Shown here piece after piece: positions 33,928 to 42,610 of a stretch of DNA of 64,000 bases (position 1 is its first letter; each line of letters begins with the position of its first letter). This DNA is from Desulfurivibrio alkaliphilus AHT 2. Lineage in GTDB: Bacteria; Desulfobacterota; Desulfobulbia; Desulfobulbales; Desulfurivibrionaceae. Where the stretch lies: positions 2,919,742 to 2,983,741 of the forward strand of contig NC_014216.1 in assembly GCF_000092205.1 (NCBI RefSeq), written 5' to 3'. A program made the position numbers and the translations under genes. The notes under the pieces are model-generated. The model did not search any database. It was given only the letters and a program-made list of their open reading frames with translations, and was not told the DNA's origin.

Positions 33928-34665
33928 ATGGAACATCCAATTCTGTTTCTCAACCTGATTCTGGAAAATCTTCTGGGGCTGCCGGTGCCTCACGATATGC
34001 CTGAGCCCGGTAATTTCTGGGACATGACCCAGCTGCTGGCTCCCCATGTCACCTACACCCTGCTGGTAATGTTGTTTCTCATCATCCTGCCGCGCCTCAC
34101 CATGGGCAGCAAGCTGGAGATTATCCCCGGCCATGGTCAGAACTTCTGGGAAGTGGTGGTGGGCGGCATCGAAGATTTCATGGCCGAACACATGGGTCGC
34201 GAAGGTGCTCGCATGATGTTCCCCATGCTGGCCACCTTCGGGCTGTTTATCCTGATCAGCAACCTCATCGGCCTGATCCCCGGCATGTTCTCGCCCACCG
34301 CCAATCTCAATATCACCCTGGCCATGACCCTGATTGTGTTCACCACCACCCATATCCTGGGGGTCAAGTACCATGGCGCGGCTTATGTCAAACACTTTTT
34401 CGGGCCCATGCCGGCGTTGATTCCTCTGATGCTGCCCATTGAGTTGATCAGCCACTTTGCCCGTATTCTTTCGCTGTCCATTCGTCTTTTCGGTAACATC
34501 ATGGCCAAGGAAACCCTGCTGGCCATCCTCTTTATCCTGGCCGGCGCCTATTTTGCGCCGCTGCCCATCATGGTGCTGGGGGTGCTGGTTTCCTTTGTGC
34601 AGGCGGCGGTGTTTGTCCTGCTCAGCGTGCTGTACTTTGCCATGGCCATGGAAGAGGCTCATTAG
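33928..34665 (+). CDS. atpB: ATP synthase subunit a
   Basis: 245 residues. The essential stator Arg is R186 in ILSLSIRLFGN; surrounding blocks NLIGLIPG and LPIELISHFARI are typical. Together with subunit c it forms the ion path of F0. The stop TAG shares its last base with hairpin element E7, which separates atpB from atpE. Genes for F1 and subunit b are not in this window. Confidence 0.95.
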   Translation: MEHPILFLNLILENLLGLPVPHDMPEPGNFWDMTQLLAPHVTYTLLVMLFLIILPRLTMGSKLEIIPGHGQNFWEVVVGGIEDFMAEHMGREGARMMFPMLATFGLFILISNLIGLIPGMFSPTANLNITLAMTLIVFTTTHILGVKYHGAAYVKHFFGPMPALIPLMLPIELISHFARILSLSIRLFGNIMAKETLLAILFILAGAYFAPLPIMVLGVLVSFVQAAVFVLLSVLYFAMAMEEAH

Positions 34666-34772
34666 TAAACGTCCAGCAGCACCGCATCTTGCGGCGATCG
34701 GCCCGGCTTGCGTACCTGGGGTACGCGGCGCCGGTCCGCTTGCCGCAACCTGCGGCACTGCTGAACGTTTAC
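34665..34772 (+). repeat. Long hairpin element E7 between atpB and atpE
   Basis: 108 bp. Arms GTAAACGTCCAGCAG and CTGCTGAACGTTTAC pair with one mismatch. It carries the canonical inner stem and apex. It begins on the last base of the atpB stop and ends ~90 bases before atpE. Confidence 0.88.
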
Positions 34773-34849
34773 GGGGAATAATAAGGTTTGATGCGGGTTG
34801 CTATTTTGCATTGAAGAAGGCCAATCTTCACTACACAACACCATTTTAA

Positions 34850-35212
<363 letters not shown>

Positions 35213-35216
35213 TCGC

Positions 35217-35248
35217 CCGCTGAAAAGCCAGGGATGGCTTTTCAGCGG
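35217..35248 (+). other. 14-bp perfect stem-loop directly after atpE
   Basis: CCGCTGAAAAGCCA and TGGCTTTTCAGCGG flank a 4-base loop. No T-run follows, and the true terminator is ~60 bases further on. It may protect the 3' end of atpE mRNA, whose protein is needed in high copy. Confidence 0.65.
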
Positions 35249-35310
35249 ACTGGTAAGGATTAGTAGCGGTAAAAAGATCTGCCGTGACTTAAGGCGGCAA
35301 ATCTGGATCA

Positions 35311-35357
35311 AAGCGGTAAGCTTCCTCCCTGGCGGGAGGAAGCTTACCGCTTTTTTT
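35311..35357 (+). terminator. Strong rho-independent terminator of the F0 operon
   Basis: A near-20-bp stem (AAGCGGTAAGCTTCCTCCC with GGGAGGAAGCTTACCGCTT) with a tiny loop runs into seven T. This is the clearest terminator in the window. Confidence 0.92.
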
Positions 35358-35398
35358 GTGGAAGCGCTGGCGCGGCAAGCGTGTTAATTTGCATTGGA

Positions 35399-36148
35399 AT
35401 GAGCATGAAGGAGCGCGCAATACCATCAACCGGGGTGGTGATTGAACCTCGACGGGAAGCGGGGGAGCCGGAGTTGAGCGGGCCGGGGCTGTTGCCGGTA
35501 AATCCCGCCGAGGCCCGCATGGCCGCTGCCATGGCCCGGGAAGCTGGGTGGCGGCGGTACTCTTTTTTCCCCGGCGCCCTCCATGCGACCCCGACCGGTG
35601 GAGCCTGGCTGGCCGGGCCGGCGGTTGGCGCGCCGGTGGCGGTGATGGCCCTGGAAAAGCTGGTGGCCCTGGGGGCTACGGCGGTGATTTCCGTCGGCTG
35701 GTGCGGGGCCCTGGCCCCCGGGGTCGAGGTGGGGGATATTGTGTTGCCTGACACCGCCTTGAGCGAAGAAGGTACTTCGGCCCATTACCCCTTTGCCGGG
35801 CAATCCGTTGCCGCCGATCCCGCATTGAACCTGAAACTTCAACGGCTGTTGGTTGGGGCCGGTTTCACCGTGCATGGCGGGCCGGTCTGGACCACCGACG
35901 CCCCCTACCGCGAAACCTGGGCCAAGGTGGCCCGTTACCGCCGTCGGGGAATTTTGGCCGTGGAGATGGAGTTTGCCGCCCTGGCGGCAGTGGCCGCTTA
36001 CCGTGGGGTGCCGCTGGCCTCGGTGCTGCTGGTTTCGGATCTGGTGCGGGAGGAGCAGGCCTGGGAGCCGGCCTTTCGGGGGCGTGATTTTCGCCGTCGG
36101 GCGCGCCGGTTGCTGCTGCTGTTACATGAATTTATAACCGTTGAGTGA
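35399..36148 (+). CDS. Nucleoside phosphorylase-like protein
   Basis: 249 residues from ATG 35399; GTG 35381 and ATG 35405 are alternatives because no clear ribosome site exists. PNP_UDP_1 features: VISVGWCGALAPGVEVGDIVLP (phosphate/ribose loop), the base-site region GPVWTTDAPYRE, and the ribose-binding Glu in LAVEMEFAAL. Purine or uridine phosphorylase-like activity in nucleoside salvage is likely; substrate not assigned. It overlaps or abuts rimO. Confidence 0.82.
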   Translation: MSMKERAIPSTGVVIEPRREAGEPELSGPGLLPVNPAEARMAAAMAREAGWRRYSFFPGALHATPTGGAWLAGPAVGAPVAVMALEKLVALGATAVISVGWCGALAPGVEVGDIVLPDTALSEEGTSAHYPFAGQSVAADPALNLKLQRLLVGAGFTVHGGPVWTTDAPYRETWAKVARYRRRGILAVEMEFAALAAVAAYRGVPLASVLLVSDLVREEQAWEPAFRGRDFRRRARRLLLLLHEFITVE

Positions 36149-36159
36149 GTTTTTTTAGC

Positions 36160-37551
36160 ATGAAAACCATACATTTAACCAGTCTCGGCTGCCCCAAGAA
36201 CCTGGTGGACTCCGAGCTTATGCTGGGGCAACTGGTGGAAGAGGGCCTGCGCCCGGTATCCGAGCCCGGCGAGGCCGATGTGCTGCTGGTAAATACCTGC
36301 GGTTTCATTCAATCGGCGGTGGAGGAGGGGATCGATACCATTCTGGGGCTGATCGAGCAGAAAAAATCCCCGGCGGTGCGGGTGGTGGTCTGTGGCTGCC
36401 TGGTGCAGCGCTACGGTTCCGGCCTGGTCGAGGAATTACCGGAGGTTGATCTCTTTCTGGGCACCGAAGAGGTGAGCAGCATCGCCGCCCGGCTGCGTGC
36501 CCTGGAGGAAGGTCGGGCGGCGCCGGAGTCTGGCTCTGTGCCGGCCGGTGCTCCGGCGGCCGACAGCCTGCGTTATCGCCCGGTTGACGACCTCCAGCGT
36601 TTTCTGCCCAACGCCACGCTTCCTCGCCGCCTGACCACCCCCGCCCATCGCGCCTATTTGAAAATTACCGAGGGTTGCGGCAACCGCTGTTCCTACTGCA
36701 TGATTCCCGCCATCCGCGGCCCACTGCGCAGCCGCCGGCCGGCGGACATCCTGCATGAGGCCCGGGCCCTGGCCGCCGCCGGGGTAAAGGAGCTGACCCT
36801 GGTGGCCCAGGACCTTACCGCCTACGGCCTGGATCTGGGGCCCGGCGGCCCCCGCCTGCCCGATTTGCTGGCCCAACTGCACCGGGAATTACCGGCCGCC
36901 CAGGTACCATGGATCCGCCTGCTCTACCTCTACCCCTCCCGGGTTAACGACGAGCTGCTGGAACTGGTGGCGGCCAACCCCCGCATCCTGCCCTATTTCG
37001 ACCTGCCTTTCCAGCATGTCGCCGACCCGGTGCTCAAGGCCATGAACCGCCCCTATGGCGAGGCGCTGGTTCGGGAACTGGTGGACCGGGTTCGCCGGCT
37101 GGTCCCCCGAGCTGTAATCCGCAGCACTTTTATGGTTGGCTTTCCCGGCGAACGGGAAGAGGACGTCGAGGCCCTGGCCGCTTTCCTGCGCGATTGCCGG
37201 TTGGAGCACGTGGGAATGTTTACTTACTGCAACGAAGAGGGCAGTGCCGCCGCCACCCTGCCGGGGCAGGTGCCGGAAGAACTCAAGGAGCAACGGTTCC
37301 AGCGCCTGATGGCCCTGCAGGCGGAGATTTCGCTGGCGGCCAACCAGGCCCGGGTGGGGCAGGTGGAAGAGGTGCTGGTGGAAGGGGTGAGCAGCGAAAC
37401 CGAGCTGCTGCTGGAAGGGCGCGCCTGGTTTCAGGCCCCGGAAATCGACGGCTGCGTGTACATCAACGAGGGTAACTGCCGGGCCGGAGAACTGGTCCGG
37501 GTGCTGATCAGCGAGGCCCACCCGTACGATCTGGTGGGCGGCATCGTGTAA
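36160..37551 (+). CDS. rimO: Ribosomal protein S12 methylthiotransferase
   Basis: 463 residues. The N-terminal UPF0004 domain carries C11 (SLGCPKN), C47 (NTCGF) and C80 region (VVCGC); the radical-SAM site is GCGNRCSYCMIP; a TRAM-like C-terminal domain ends with RAGELVRVLISEAHPYDL. RimO methylthiolates an aspartate of ribosomal protein S12. ATG 36160 is preferred over GTG 36145 because MKTIHLTSLGCPKN is canonical. The residues ~130-150 hold a small insertion rich in Ala/Pro. The stop TAA belongs to element E8. Confidence 0.94.
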   Translation: MKTIHLTSLGCPKNLVDSELMLGQLVEEGLRPVSEPGEADVLLVNTCGFIQSAVEEGIDTILGLIEQKKSPAVRVVVCGCLVQRYGSGLVEELPEVDLFLGTEEVSSIAARLRALEEGRAAPESGSVPAGAPAADSLRYRPVDDLQRFLPNATLPRRLTTPAHRAYLKITEGCGNRCSYCMIPAIRGPLRSRRPADILHEARALAAAGVKELTLVAQDLTAYGLDLGPGGPRLPDLLAQLHRELPAAQVPWIRLLYLYPSRVNDELLELVAANPRILPYFDLPFQHVADPVLKAMNRPYGEALVRELVDRVRRLVPRAVIRSTFMVGFPGEREEDVEALAAFLRDCRLEHVGMFTYCNEEGSAAATLPGQVPEELKEQRFQRLMALQAEISLAANQARVGQVEEVLVEGVSSETELLLEGRAWFQAPEIDGCVYINEGNCRAGELVRVLISEAHPYDLVGGIV

Positions 37552-37654
37552 CCGTTCAGCAGCACCACATCTTGCGGCGATCGAGCCGGCTCACGTACTG
37601 AGGTACGCATCGCCGTCTCGCTTGCCGCAACCTGCGGCACTGCTGAACGGTTAC
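37548..37654 (+). repeat. Long hairpin element E8
   Basis: 107 bp with exact outer arms GTAACCGTTCAGCAG and CTGCTGAACGGTTAC and the TTGCGGC/GCCGCAA inner stem. Its GTAA contains the rimO stop codon. Repeat F3 follows at once on the canonical 3' side. Confidence 0.88.
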
Positions 37655-37696
37655 GGCCCGTTAAAACGGTAAGTTAGTGCCCTTGGTGAACGATTG
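37655..37696 (+). repeat. Repeat F3, attached to element E8
   Basis: GGCCCGTTAAAACGGTAAG and GTGAACGATTG match F2 at 45867 with a few changes. It ends eight bases before the HU/IHF gene stop. Confidence 0.6.
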
Positions 37697-37704
37697 CGGT
37701 ATCG

Positions 37705-37980
37705 TCAGCGATTGAGCTTTTCCCGCAGTTCCTTGCCGACCTTGAAAAAAGGCAGTCTTTTGGGCGGAACTTTGATTTTTTCTCCGGTTTTGGGGTTGCG
37801 GCCGTAGTACGATTCGTACTCCTTGACCACAAAACTGCCAAAGCCTCGAATCTCGATGTTTTCCCCCCTGGCCATGGCCGCCGTCATGGCTTCCAGGATG
37901 GTTCCGGTTACGGCTCCGGCCTCGCGGATCGGCAGTTCGGTGTTGCGTGCCAAGGCTTCGATCAATTCCGACTTGTTCAT
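37705..37980 (-). CDS. HU/IHF-family DNA-binding protein
   Basis: 91 residues. The bacterial histone-like fold is complete: N-terminal helices MNKSELIEALARNTELP, then IEIRGFGSFVVKEY and the beta-arm RNPKTGEKIKVPPKRLPFF with the DNA-intercalating Pro in the NPKTG region. Ile/Arg arrangement in GENIEIRGFGSF fits IHF-beta-type proteins. AAGGAGGTATGACC precedes the ATG. It bends DNA in nucleoid organisation and gene control. Confidence 0.93.
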   Translation of the reverse strand: MNKSELIEALARNTELPIREAGAVTGTILEAMTAAMARGENIEIRGFGSFVVKEYESYYGRNPKTGEKIKVPPKRLPFFKVGKELREKLNR

Positions 37981-38125
37981 TGGTCATACCTCCTTGCTGC
38001 CGGCCCTGGAACAGTGACGGTGCCCCGTCAGGCTCATGAAATAATATCAAGCTTTATAATATATCTATCTTTTTCGAGGGGTGAATGCAAAAGATATTTA
38101 TCGTGGGGCAAGTGTCGCCGGTGGT

Positions 38126-38848
38126 TTATTTGTTCCCCGGCCGGAAAAGCAACTGGAGATCCTCGGGGCTGAGCCGGCGGTAGCGGCCGGTGGGCAGGGA
38201 GCCCAGGCGCAGGCCGCCATAGGCCACTCTTTTTAGTTGCAGCACCGGATGGTTGATGGCGGCAAACATCTTGCGGACCTGACGTTTGCGACCCTCATGG
38301 ATGATGACCTCCAGGGTGGTGCTCTCCTGGTTGCGGCGCAACTCCCGGATGCGGGCCGGCCAGGTGCGGCGGCCTTCCAGCATAATGCCCCGGCGCAGTT
38401 GCTGCAGGGCCTCCCGGTTGGGGCGGCCTTTTACGGTGGCATGGTAGGTGCGGTTGATCTGGCGGCTGGGGTGGAGAATGTTCTGGGCCAGTTCGCCGTC
38501 GTTGGTCAGCAGCAGGGCCCCTTCGGTGTCCAGGTCCAGGCGGCCCACCGGGAAGAGGCGTAAGCCCGGCTCGTTGATCAGGGAGGTGACGATGGGGCGA
38601 CCCTGGGGGTCGGCCATGGTGGTTACGTAACCGGCGGGTTTGTTGAGCAGTACGGTGAGTTTCCGGCTCGGCGGCAGCACCGGTTGGCCGTCGAAGGTAA
38701 CCTGCTGGCGCTCCGGGTCGATGGTCAGGCCCATCTGGGCCACCGGCCGGCCGTCCACCTGCACCCGTCCCTGGGCGATGTACTCCTCAGCCTTGCGCCG
38801 GGAGGCGATGCCGGCCCGGGCCAGAAATTTTTGCAGCCGCTCCGCCAT
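38126..38848 (-). CDS. rluB: RluB-family 23S rRNA pseudouridine synthase
   Basis: 240 residues. An S4 RNA-binding domain (ERLQKFLARAGIASRRKAEE) precedes the RsuA/RluB catalytic domain with the catalytic Asp in VGRLDLDTEGALLL. Conserved blocks VLLNKPAGYVTTM, RTYHATVKG and EGRKRQVRKMF are intact. RluB modifies 23S rRNA near helix 89-90; RluE/RluF-type specificity cannot be excluded. The gene lies three bases upstream of, and in the same direction as, a gene starting at 39286. Confidence 0.92.
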   Translation of the reverse strand: MAERLQKFLARAGIASRRKAEEYIAQGRVQVDGRPVAQMGLTIDPERQQVTFDGQPVLPPSRKLTVLLNKPAGYVTTMADPQGRPIVTSLINEPGLRLFPVGRLDLDTEGALLLTNDGELAQNILHPSRQINRTYHATVKGRPNREALQQLRRGIMLEGRRTWPARIRELRRNQESTTLEVIIHEGRKRQVRKMFAAINHPVLQLKRVAYGGLRLGSLPTGRYRRLSPEDLQLLFRPGNK

Positions 38849-38851
38849 TTA

Positions 38852-39286
38852 TCAGTGGTAGTCGCCCCGGCGGTACTTGGCGGTTTCCAGGTAGGAAACG
38901 GCAGCCACTTCTTCCAGGATTCTGGCCAGGGGGTCCTGCGCTGGCAGTTCGCCTTTCAGTTCCAGCATGGCGGCCACTTCGTTTTCCAGGGCGTTGATGT
39001 AAGGTTCCAGCTCTTCACTTTGCACCGCCGGATTGCTTAAGGCGTTGCTGAAGGCCTCCAGGGTGGCGATGGTGTTTTGCGAAACCTCCAGGCTTTCCAA
39101 ACGCAAATGGGCCGGCACCGGGCCGCTGCTTGCCGTGGTCTGCTGGACGCCGGTGGCCGGTTCGGTATTGCCGGCACCCTGCAAGTGGCTTTGCAGGATG
39201 GCGGCAAAATCGGCACTGCTGCCGGGGCCGGTGCTTTTGCCGCTGCCGGGGATGTTTTGCTGCTGCAGGATATCGCTGATTTTCAT
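38852..39286 (-). CDS. Hypothetical cytosolic protein
   Basis: 144 residues from ATG 39286 (GAGG upstream). The N-terminal ~65 residues are Gln/Gly/Ser-rich and look disordered; residues ~70-140 are predicted helices (VSQNTIATLEAFSNAL, ALENEVAAMLELKG). No domain is recognised. It ends three bases before rluB, so the two are likely co-transcribed. Confidence 0.7.
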   Translation of the reverse strand: MKISDILQQQNIPGSGKSTGPGSSADFAAILQSHLQGAGNTEPATGVQQTTASSGPVPAHLRLESLEVSQNTIATLEAFSNALSNPAVQSEELEPYINALENEVAAMLELKGELPAQDPLARILEEVAAVSYLETAKYRRGDYH

Positions 39287-39381
39287 CGGTTTGCCTCGGG
39301 GGTTCTGGTTCCACGCCAACACCGTTGTTCGTCAATATACCTCATCGGTCAACACCCCGTCAAACATGAACAAAACCTGCC

Positions 39382-39490
39382 GTAAGCGGCCACGGGGCAC
39401 CCCATCTTGCGGCGATCAGCCCGGCTTGCGTACTGATGTACGCGGCACCGGTCTGCTTGCCGCAACCTGGGGCACGCCGTGGCCGCTTAC
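39382..39490 (+). repeat. Long hairpin element E9
   Basis: 109 bp. Outer arms GTAAGCGGCCACGG and CCGTGGCCGCTTAC are exact complements. Inner arms CACCCCATC and CTGGGGCA show a double compensatory change relative to the usual CACCGCATC and CTGCGGCA. It lies in the plus orientation between two minus-strand genes, the one full copy whose GTAA end is not beside a stop codon besides E1. Confidence 0.88.
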
Positions 39491-39514
39491 TGTTTTAAGG
39501 CAGGCAACATGGGG

Positions 39515-39600
39515 CAGGGCAACGTCAAAGTCGCTTGGGGCTGGACGGGGTTCGCGGCCCCCACCCCGGTGCCACAACCAGTGACTTTGACGTTGCCCTG
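39515..39600 (-). repeat. 18-bp inverted repeat after the ubiD-like gene
   Basis: CAGGGCAACGTCAAAGTC and GACTTTGACGTTGCCCTG are exact complements, separated by 50 G/C-rich bases that themselves can pair (GGGG and CCCC tracts). It is directly downstream of the ubiD-family stop and unrelated in sequence to the E elements. A terminator or mRNA-protecting structure is likely. Confidence 0.7.
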
Positions 39601-39613
39601 TATCAGGGGGTGC

Positions 39614-41389
39614 TTAATATCCTGGTAGGATTTTGCCGATCTTGCTGTCCACCAGGGCCTTGGTGGCCGGGTCCACTTCCAGTACCGGCGGGTACCAGGG
39701 CTTCATCCGGCAGTCGAAGACCACCGGGGGGGTGAGGCCCTGGTGGAAGCGGCGTACGGTTTCACAGCCGGCGGCGTGAATATCGGCCGCCGGTTCAAAG
39801 CGGGTGAAAAAGGTCCAGATAAATTCCTGCAGGTTGACCGTGGCCCCTGCCAGGTCGTCGACCAGGAGCACCACCGGCCACTCCGCCAGGTCGGCATGGG
39901 CCGCCAGGCGGGCGGGTAGCTCTTGCTCCTGCTCATAGCTTTGCCCCTGGACCACCAGGGTGCCCGGCAGCATGGCCTTGGCACGCTCACAGCCTTGGGG
40001 CAGGGTGCCATGGAAGTCCTCGGGTAACACCCGTTTGGGCTCCCGGCCCAGCCCCAGCAGCATCGCCTTGGAGCCTGAATTGACCGAGGGGCCGGTGTAA
40101 TCCAGGGTGTCCTGGGAGACGTTGGCAAAGACAAACAGGTCGGTGCGCCAATCCACCCGTTCCAAAACGTGGCGCCACAGGGCCGGGAAATCGGCCACGT
40201 CCAGTTCGCCGTCGGTGACGATTAAAAATTTGGTCAACGACAACTGCCCCTCTCCCAGGATCCGCAGGCCGGAGGCAAAGGCTTCGCGAGGGTAGCGGTC
40301 GGTGACCCGGGCGGCGGCCAGGCAGTGAAAGCCGGCTTCACCAAAGGTTTTCAACTGGCGCACGCCGCTCATCACCAGCGGGAACAGCGGCGAGAGCAGT
40401 TCCTGGAGAAAATCGCCGATGAAAAAATCCTCCTGCTTGGGCCGGCCCACCACGGTGGCGGGATAAATGGCATCTTTGCGATGGTAGAGCCGCTGGGCCT
40501 GGAAGATCGGGTAGTCGTGGGTCAGGGAGTTGTAGCCGTAGTGGTCGCCGAAGGGCCCTTCCGGGCGGCGCACATGGGGTGGCACTACCCCTTTGACGGC
40601 AAATTCGGCGTTGGCCACCAGGGGGTGACCGCCGGCCGGATCGGCCGCCATGGGCAGTTTTTTCCCCAGCAGCAGCGAGGCCAGCAGCAGCTCGGGAATG
40701 TTTTCCGGCAACGGCGCAATCGCCGCCAGCATCAGGGCCGGCGGACCACCGATGTACAAGGTCATGGGCAGTGCCTCGTTGCGTTTTTCCGCCTCGTGGT
40801 AGTGATAGCCGCCTCCCTTGTGGATCTGCCAGTGAATGCCGGTGGTGGTGTCGTCATGGCGCTGGATCCGGTACATGCCCAGGTTGTGTCCCCGGCCCAA
40901 GGGGTCTTCGGTGTAAACCAGAGGCAGGGTAACAAAGGGGCCGCCGTCGCTGTGCCAGGAGGTGAGCATGGGCAAATCGGTGAGCCTGGGAGGGGTCTGC
41001 CTGGTTTCGAGAATCGGGGCCCGGCTGTTTCTTTTCAGCCCGATACCGGCCGCCTGGCGCAGCAGGCCACGTTTTTGCCACAGCTTACCTAAGGTCGGCG
41101 GCAGCATGGTTTCCACGGTATGCACCAGTTCCTGGACAAATTTAATCGGTCGGCGGCCAAAGGCCAGTTCCATGCGCCGGGCCGAGCCGAAGAGGTTGGT
41201 CACCACCGGGAAAGCGCTGCCTTTGACCTTGCTGAAAAACAGGGCCGGGCCACCGCCGGCGATCACCCGGCGGTGGATTTCGGCAATTTCCAGATAAGGA
41301 TCAACCTCGGTTTCGATGGTAACGATTTCCTTTTCCCGGCGGAGTATTTCAATAAACTGTCGCAGATCGTGGATAACTGGCTCGCTCAT
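39614..41389 (-). CDS. ubiD: UbiD-family decarboxylase
   Basis: 591 residues, longer than E. coli UbiD (~495). Features: MYRIQRHDDTTTGIHWQIHKGG (metal/prFMN region) and RRPEGPFGDHYGY with the catalytic Glu-Asp pattern, plus SGVRQLKTFGEAGFHCLA. UbiD enzymes decarboxylate 4-hydroxybenzoate-type or menaquinone precursors using prenylated FMN. ATG 41389 has AGGAG upstream. No ubiX partner is in the window. Its role in menaquinone synthesis is likely but not proven. Confidence 0.88.
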   Translation of the reverse strand: MSEPVIHDLRQFIEILRREKEIVTIETEVDPYLEIAEIHRRVIAGGGPALFFSKVKGSAFPVVTNLFGSARRMELAFGRRPIKFVQELVHTVETMLPPTLGKLWQKRGLLRQAAGIGLKRNSRAPILETRQTPPRLTDLPMLTSWHSDGGPFVTLPLVYTEDPLGRGHNLGMYRIQRHDDTTTGIHWQIHKGGGYHYHEAEKRNEALPMTLYIGGPPALMLAAIAPLPENIPELLLASLLLGKKLPMAADPAGGHPLVANAEFAVKGVVPPHVRRPEGPFGDHYGYNSLTHDYPIFQAQRLYHRKDAIYPATVVGRPKQEDFFIGDFLQELLSPLFPLVMSGVRQLKTFGEAGFHCLAAARVTDRYPREAFASGLRILGEGQLSLTKFLIVTDGELDVADFPALWRHVLERVDWRTDLFVFANVSQDTLDYTGPSVNSGSKAMLLGLGREPKRVLPEDFHGTLPQGCERAKAMLPGTLVVQGQSYEQEQELPARLAAHADLAEWPVVLLVDDLAGATVNLQEFIWTFFTRFEPAADIHAAGCETVRRFHQGLTPPVVFDCRMKPWYPPVLEVDPATKALVDSKIGKILPGY

Positions 41390-41556
41390 GGTATTTTTTT
41401 CTCCTGGTCGGGGTTGGGAGTTGTATCTTGCGCCGGCCTGCAAAAATGGGTAGTGTGCTAGCCTTCTATATCACCCTGCGTCGGCTTCGTCCGGTTCACC
41501 GCCTGTTGCCAACCAGGTCGCACGGCCGGGTGAAGGGCTTTTGGACGCGGTCCGGG

Positions 41557-41802
41557 TTATGGCTGGTTGTCGCTGGTGAACAACCGGTGGTACTCTTCAT
41601 CGTTCAAATGTTTTTGCATCATCGCCGTTAAAAAATCAAGAACGGCGGCGATCTCCCGGTCGCTGAGGCGGGGGATCAGGGCGGCCAGCAGTTCGGGCCG
41701 GGAAAAGCGCTGGATCAGGGCGGCCAGTGAAGCCTCGTCGGTGGGCCGGTCCAGCCCGAAACAAATTTGTTCAAGGGGGAGGGTGGGACGAGGGTTGTCC
41801 AT
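41557..41802 (-). CDS. Small conserved hypothetical protein
   Basis: 81 residues, soluble and acidic (FSRPELLAALIPRLSDREIAAVLDFL and MMQKHLNDEEYHRLF). A strong CAGGAG precedes the ATG. No named family is recognised. It diverges from the PilZ gene at 41853. Confidence 0.6.
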   Translation of the reverse strand: MDNPRPTLPLEQICFGLDRPTDEASLAALIQRFSRPELLAALIPRLSDREIAAVLDFLTAMMQKHLNDEEYHRLFTSDNQP

Positions 41803-41852
41803 TCTGTTGTCTCCTGTGGTGGTCGGGGGTTACGGCGCCGAAAAAACAGCTT

Positions 41853-42593
41853 ATGGTCAAAAAAGACACCTCTGCGGAAGACAAGGCGTTGCTCAATGGT
41901 TGGGCCGATTTCGGGGACGGGGTCCATGCTACCCGATCTCCGCAAATTATCCAACAGGCACTGAACGCTATTATCCGCCAGCATATTTTTTGCATTGTGG
42001 TGGCCAAGGGTTACGAGTCCGGCAAGGTGGTGCTGCTGGAGTATGACCAGCACCGGATCGTGCTGGACCGTCCCAACGACTGGCCGGCAGAGATGTCATC
42101 CCAGCCCCTGAGGATCCTGTTCAAGGACCGGACGCAGTTGTGGAATAAGTTTGTCGTCGAGTTGCTGGAGGTGACCGACGATAGCCTGATCACCACCATG
42201 CCATCCAAGTATGTCCGGCTGCAGCGCCGGGACAATTACCGGGTGGACGCGCCCCGGGGCAGTCGGGTGCTCTTTCGGCACCGCGGGGAGCTAAAGGATT
42301 TCGGTATCGAGAACATCAGCGCCAACGGGGGGATGTTTGTCAGCCCCAGCCGCAAAGTCTACCTGCCCTTGGGCGATTTGCTCACCGATATGATCATGCG
42401 CTTTCCCGTCACCGACGAGAAAGAGGCGGAGGTGAAAATCGGGGAAGGCCGGGTGGTGCGGAGTTGCGATAATGATCGCCGGGAACTTTGTTTCGGGGTG
42501 CAGTTTTTGATCAAGGGACCGGAAGAGAAAGAGTTGCTGCAATATGTCCGGTTGCGGGAAAGGGAGATGCTTCGCAAAGGGATGGCGGATTAG
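41853..42593 (+). CDS. YcgR-like PilZ c-di-GMP-binding protein
   Basis: 246 residues. Residues ~1-115 form a YcgR/N-PilZ-type domain. The PilZ domain carries the RxxxR arginines (LQRRDNYRVDAP) and IENISANGGMF (the N/DxSxxG motif), so c-di-GMP binding is expected. Chain end is RLREREMLRKGMAD. No clear ribosome site precedes ATG 41853, and the frame continues 42 codons further upstream. Cytosolic effector, possibly of motility or surface behaviour. Confidence 0.85.
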   Translation: MVKKDTSAEDKALLNGWADFGDGVHATRSPQIIQQALNAIIRQHIFCIVVAKGYESGKVVLLEYDQHRIVLDRPNDWPAEMSSQPLRILFKDRTQLWNKFVVELLEVTDDSLITTMPSKYVRLQRRDNYRVDAPRGSRVLFRHRGELKDFGIENISANGGMFVSPSRKVYLPLGDLLTDMIMRFPVTDEKEAEVKIGEGRVVRSCDNDRRELCFGVQFLIKGPEEKELLQYVRLREREMLRKGMAD

Positions 42594-42610
42594 TGGAAGA
42601 GGTTAGATTG

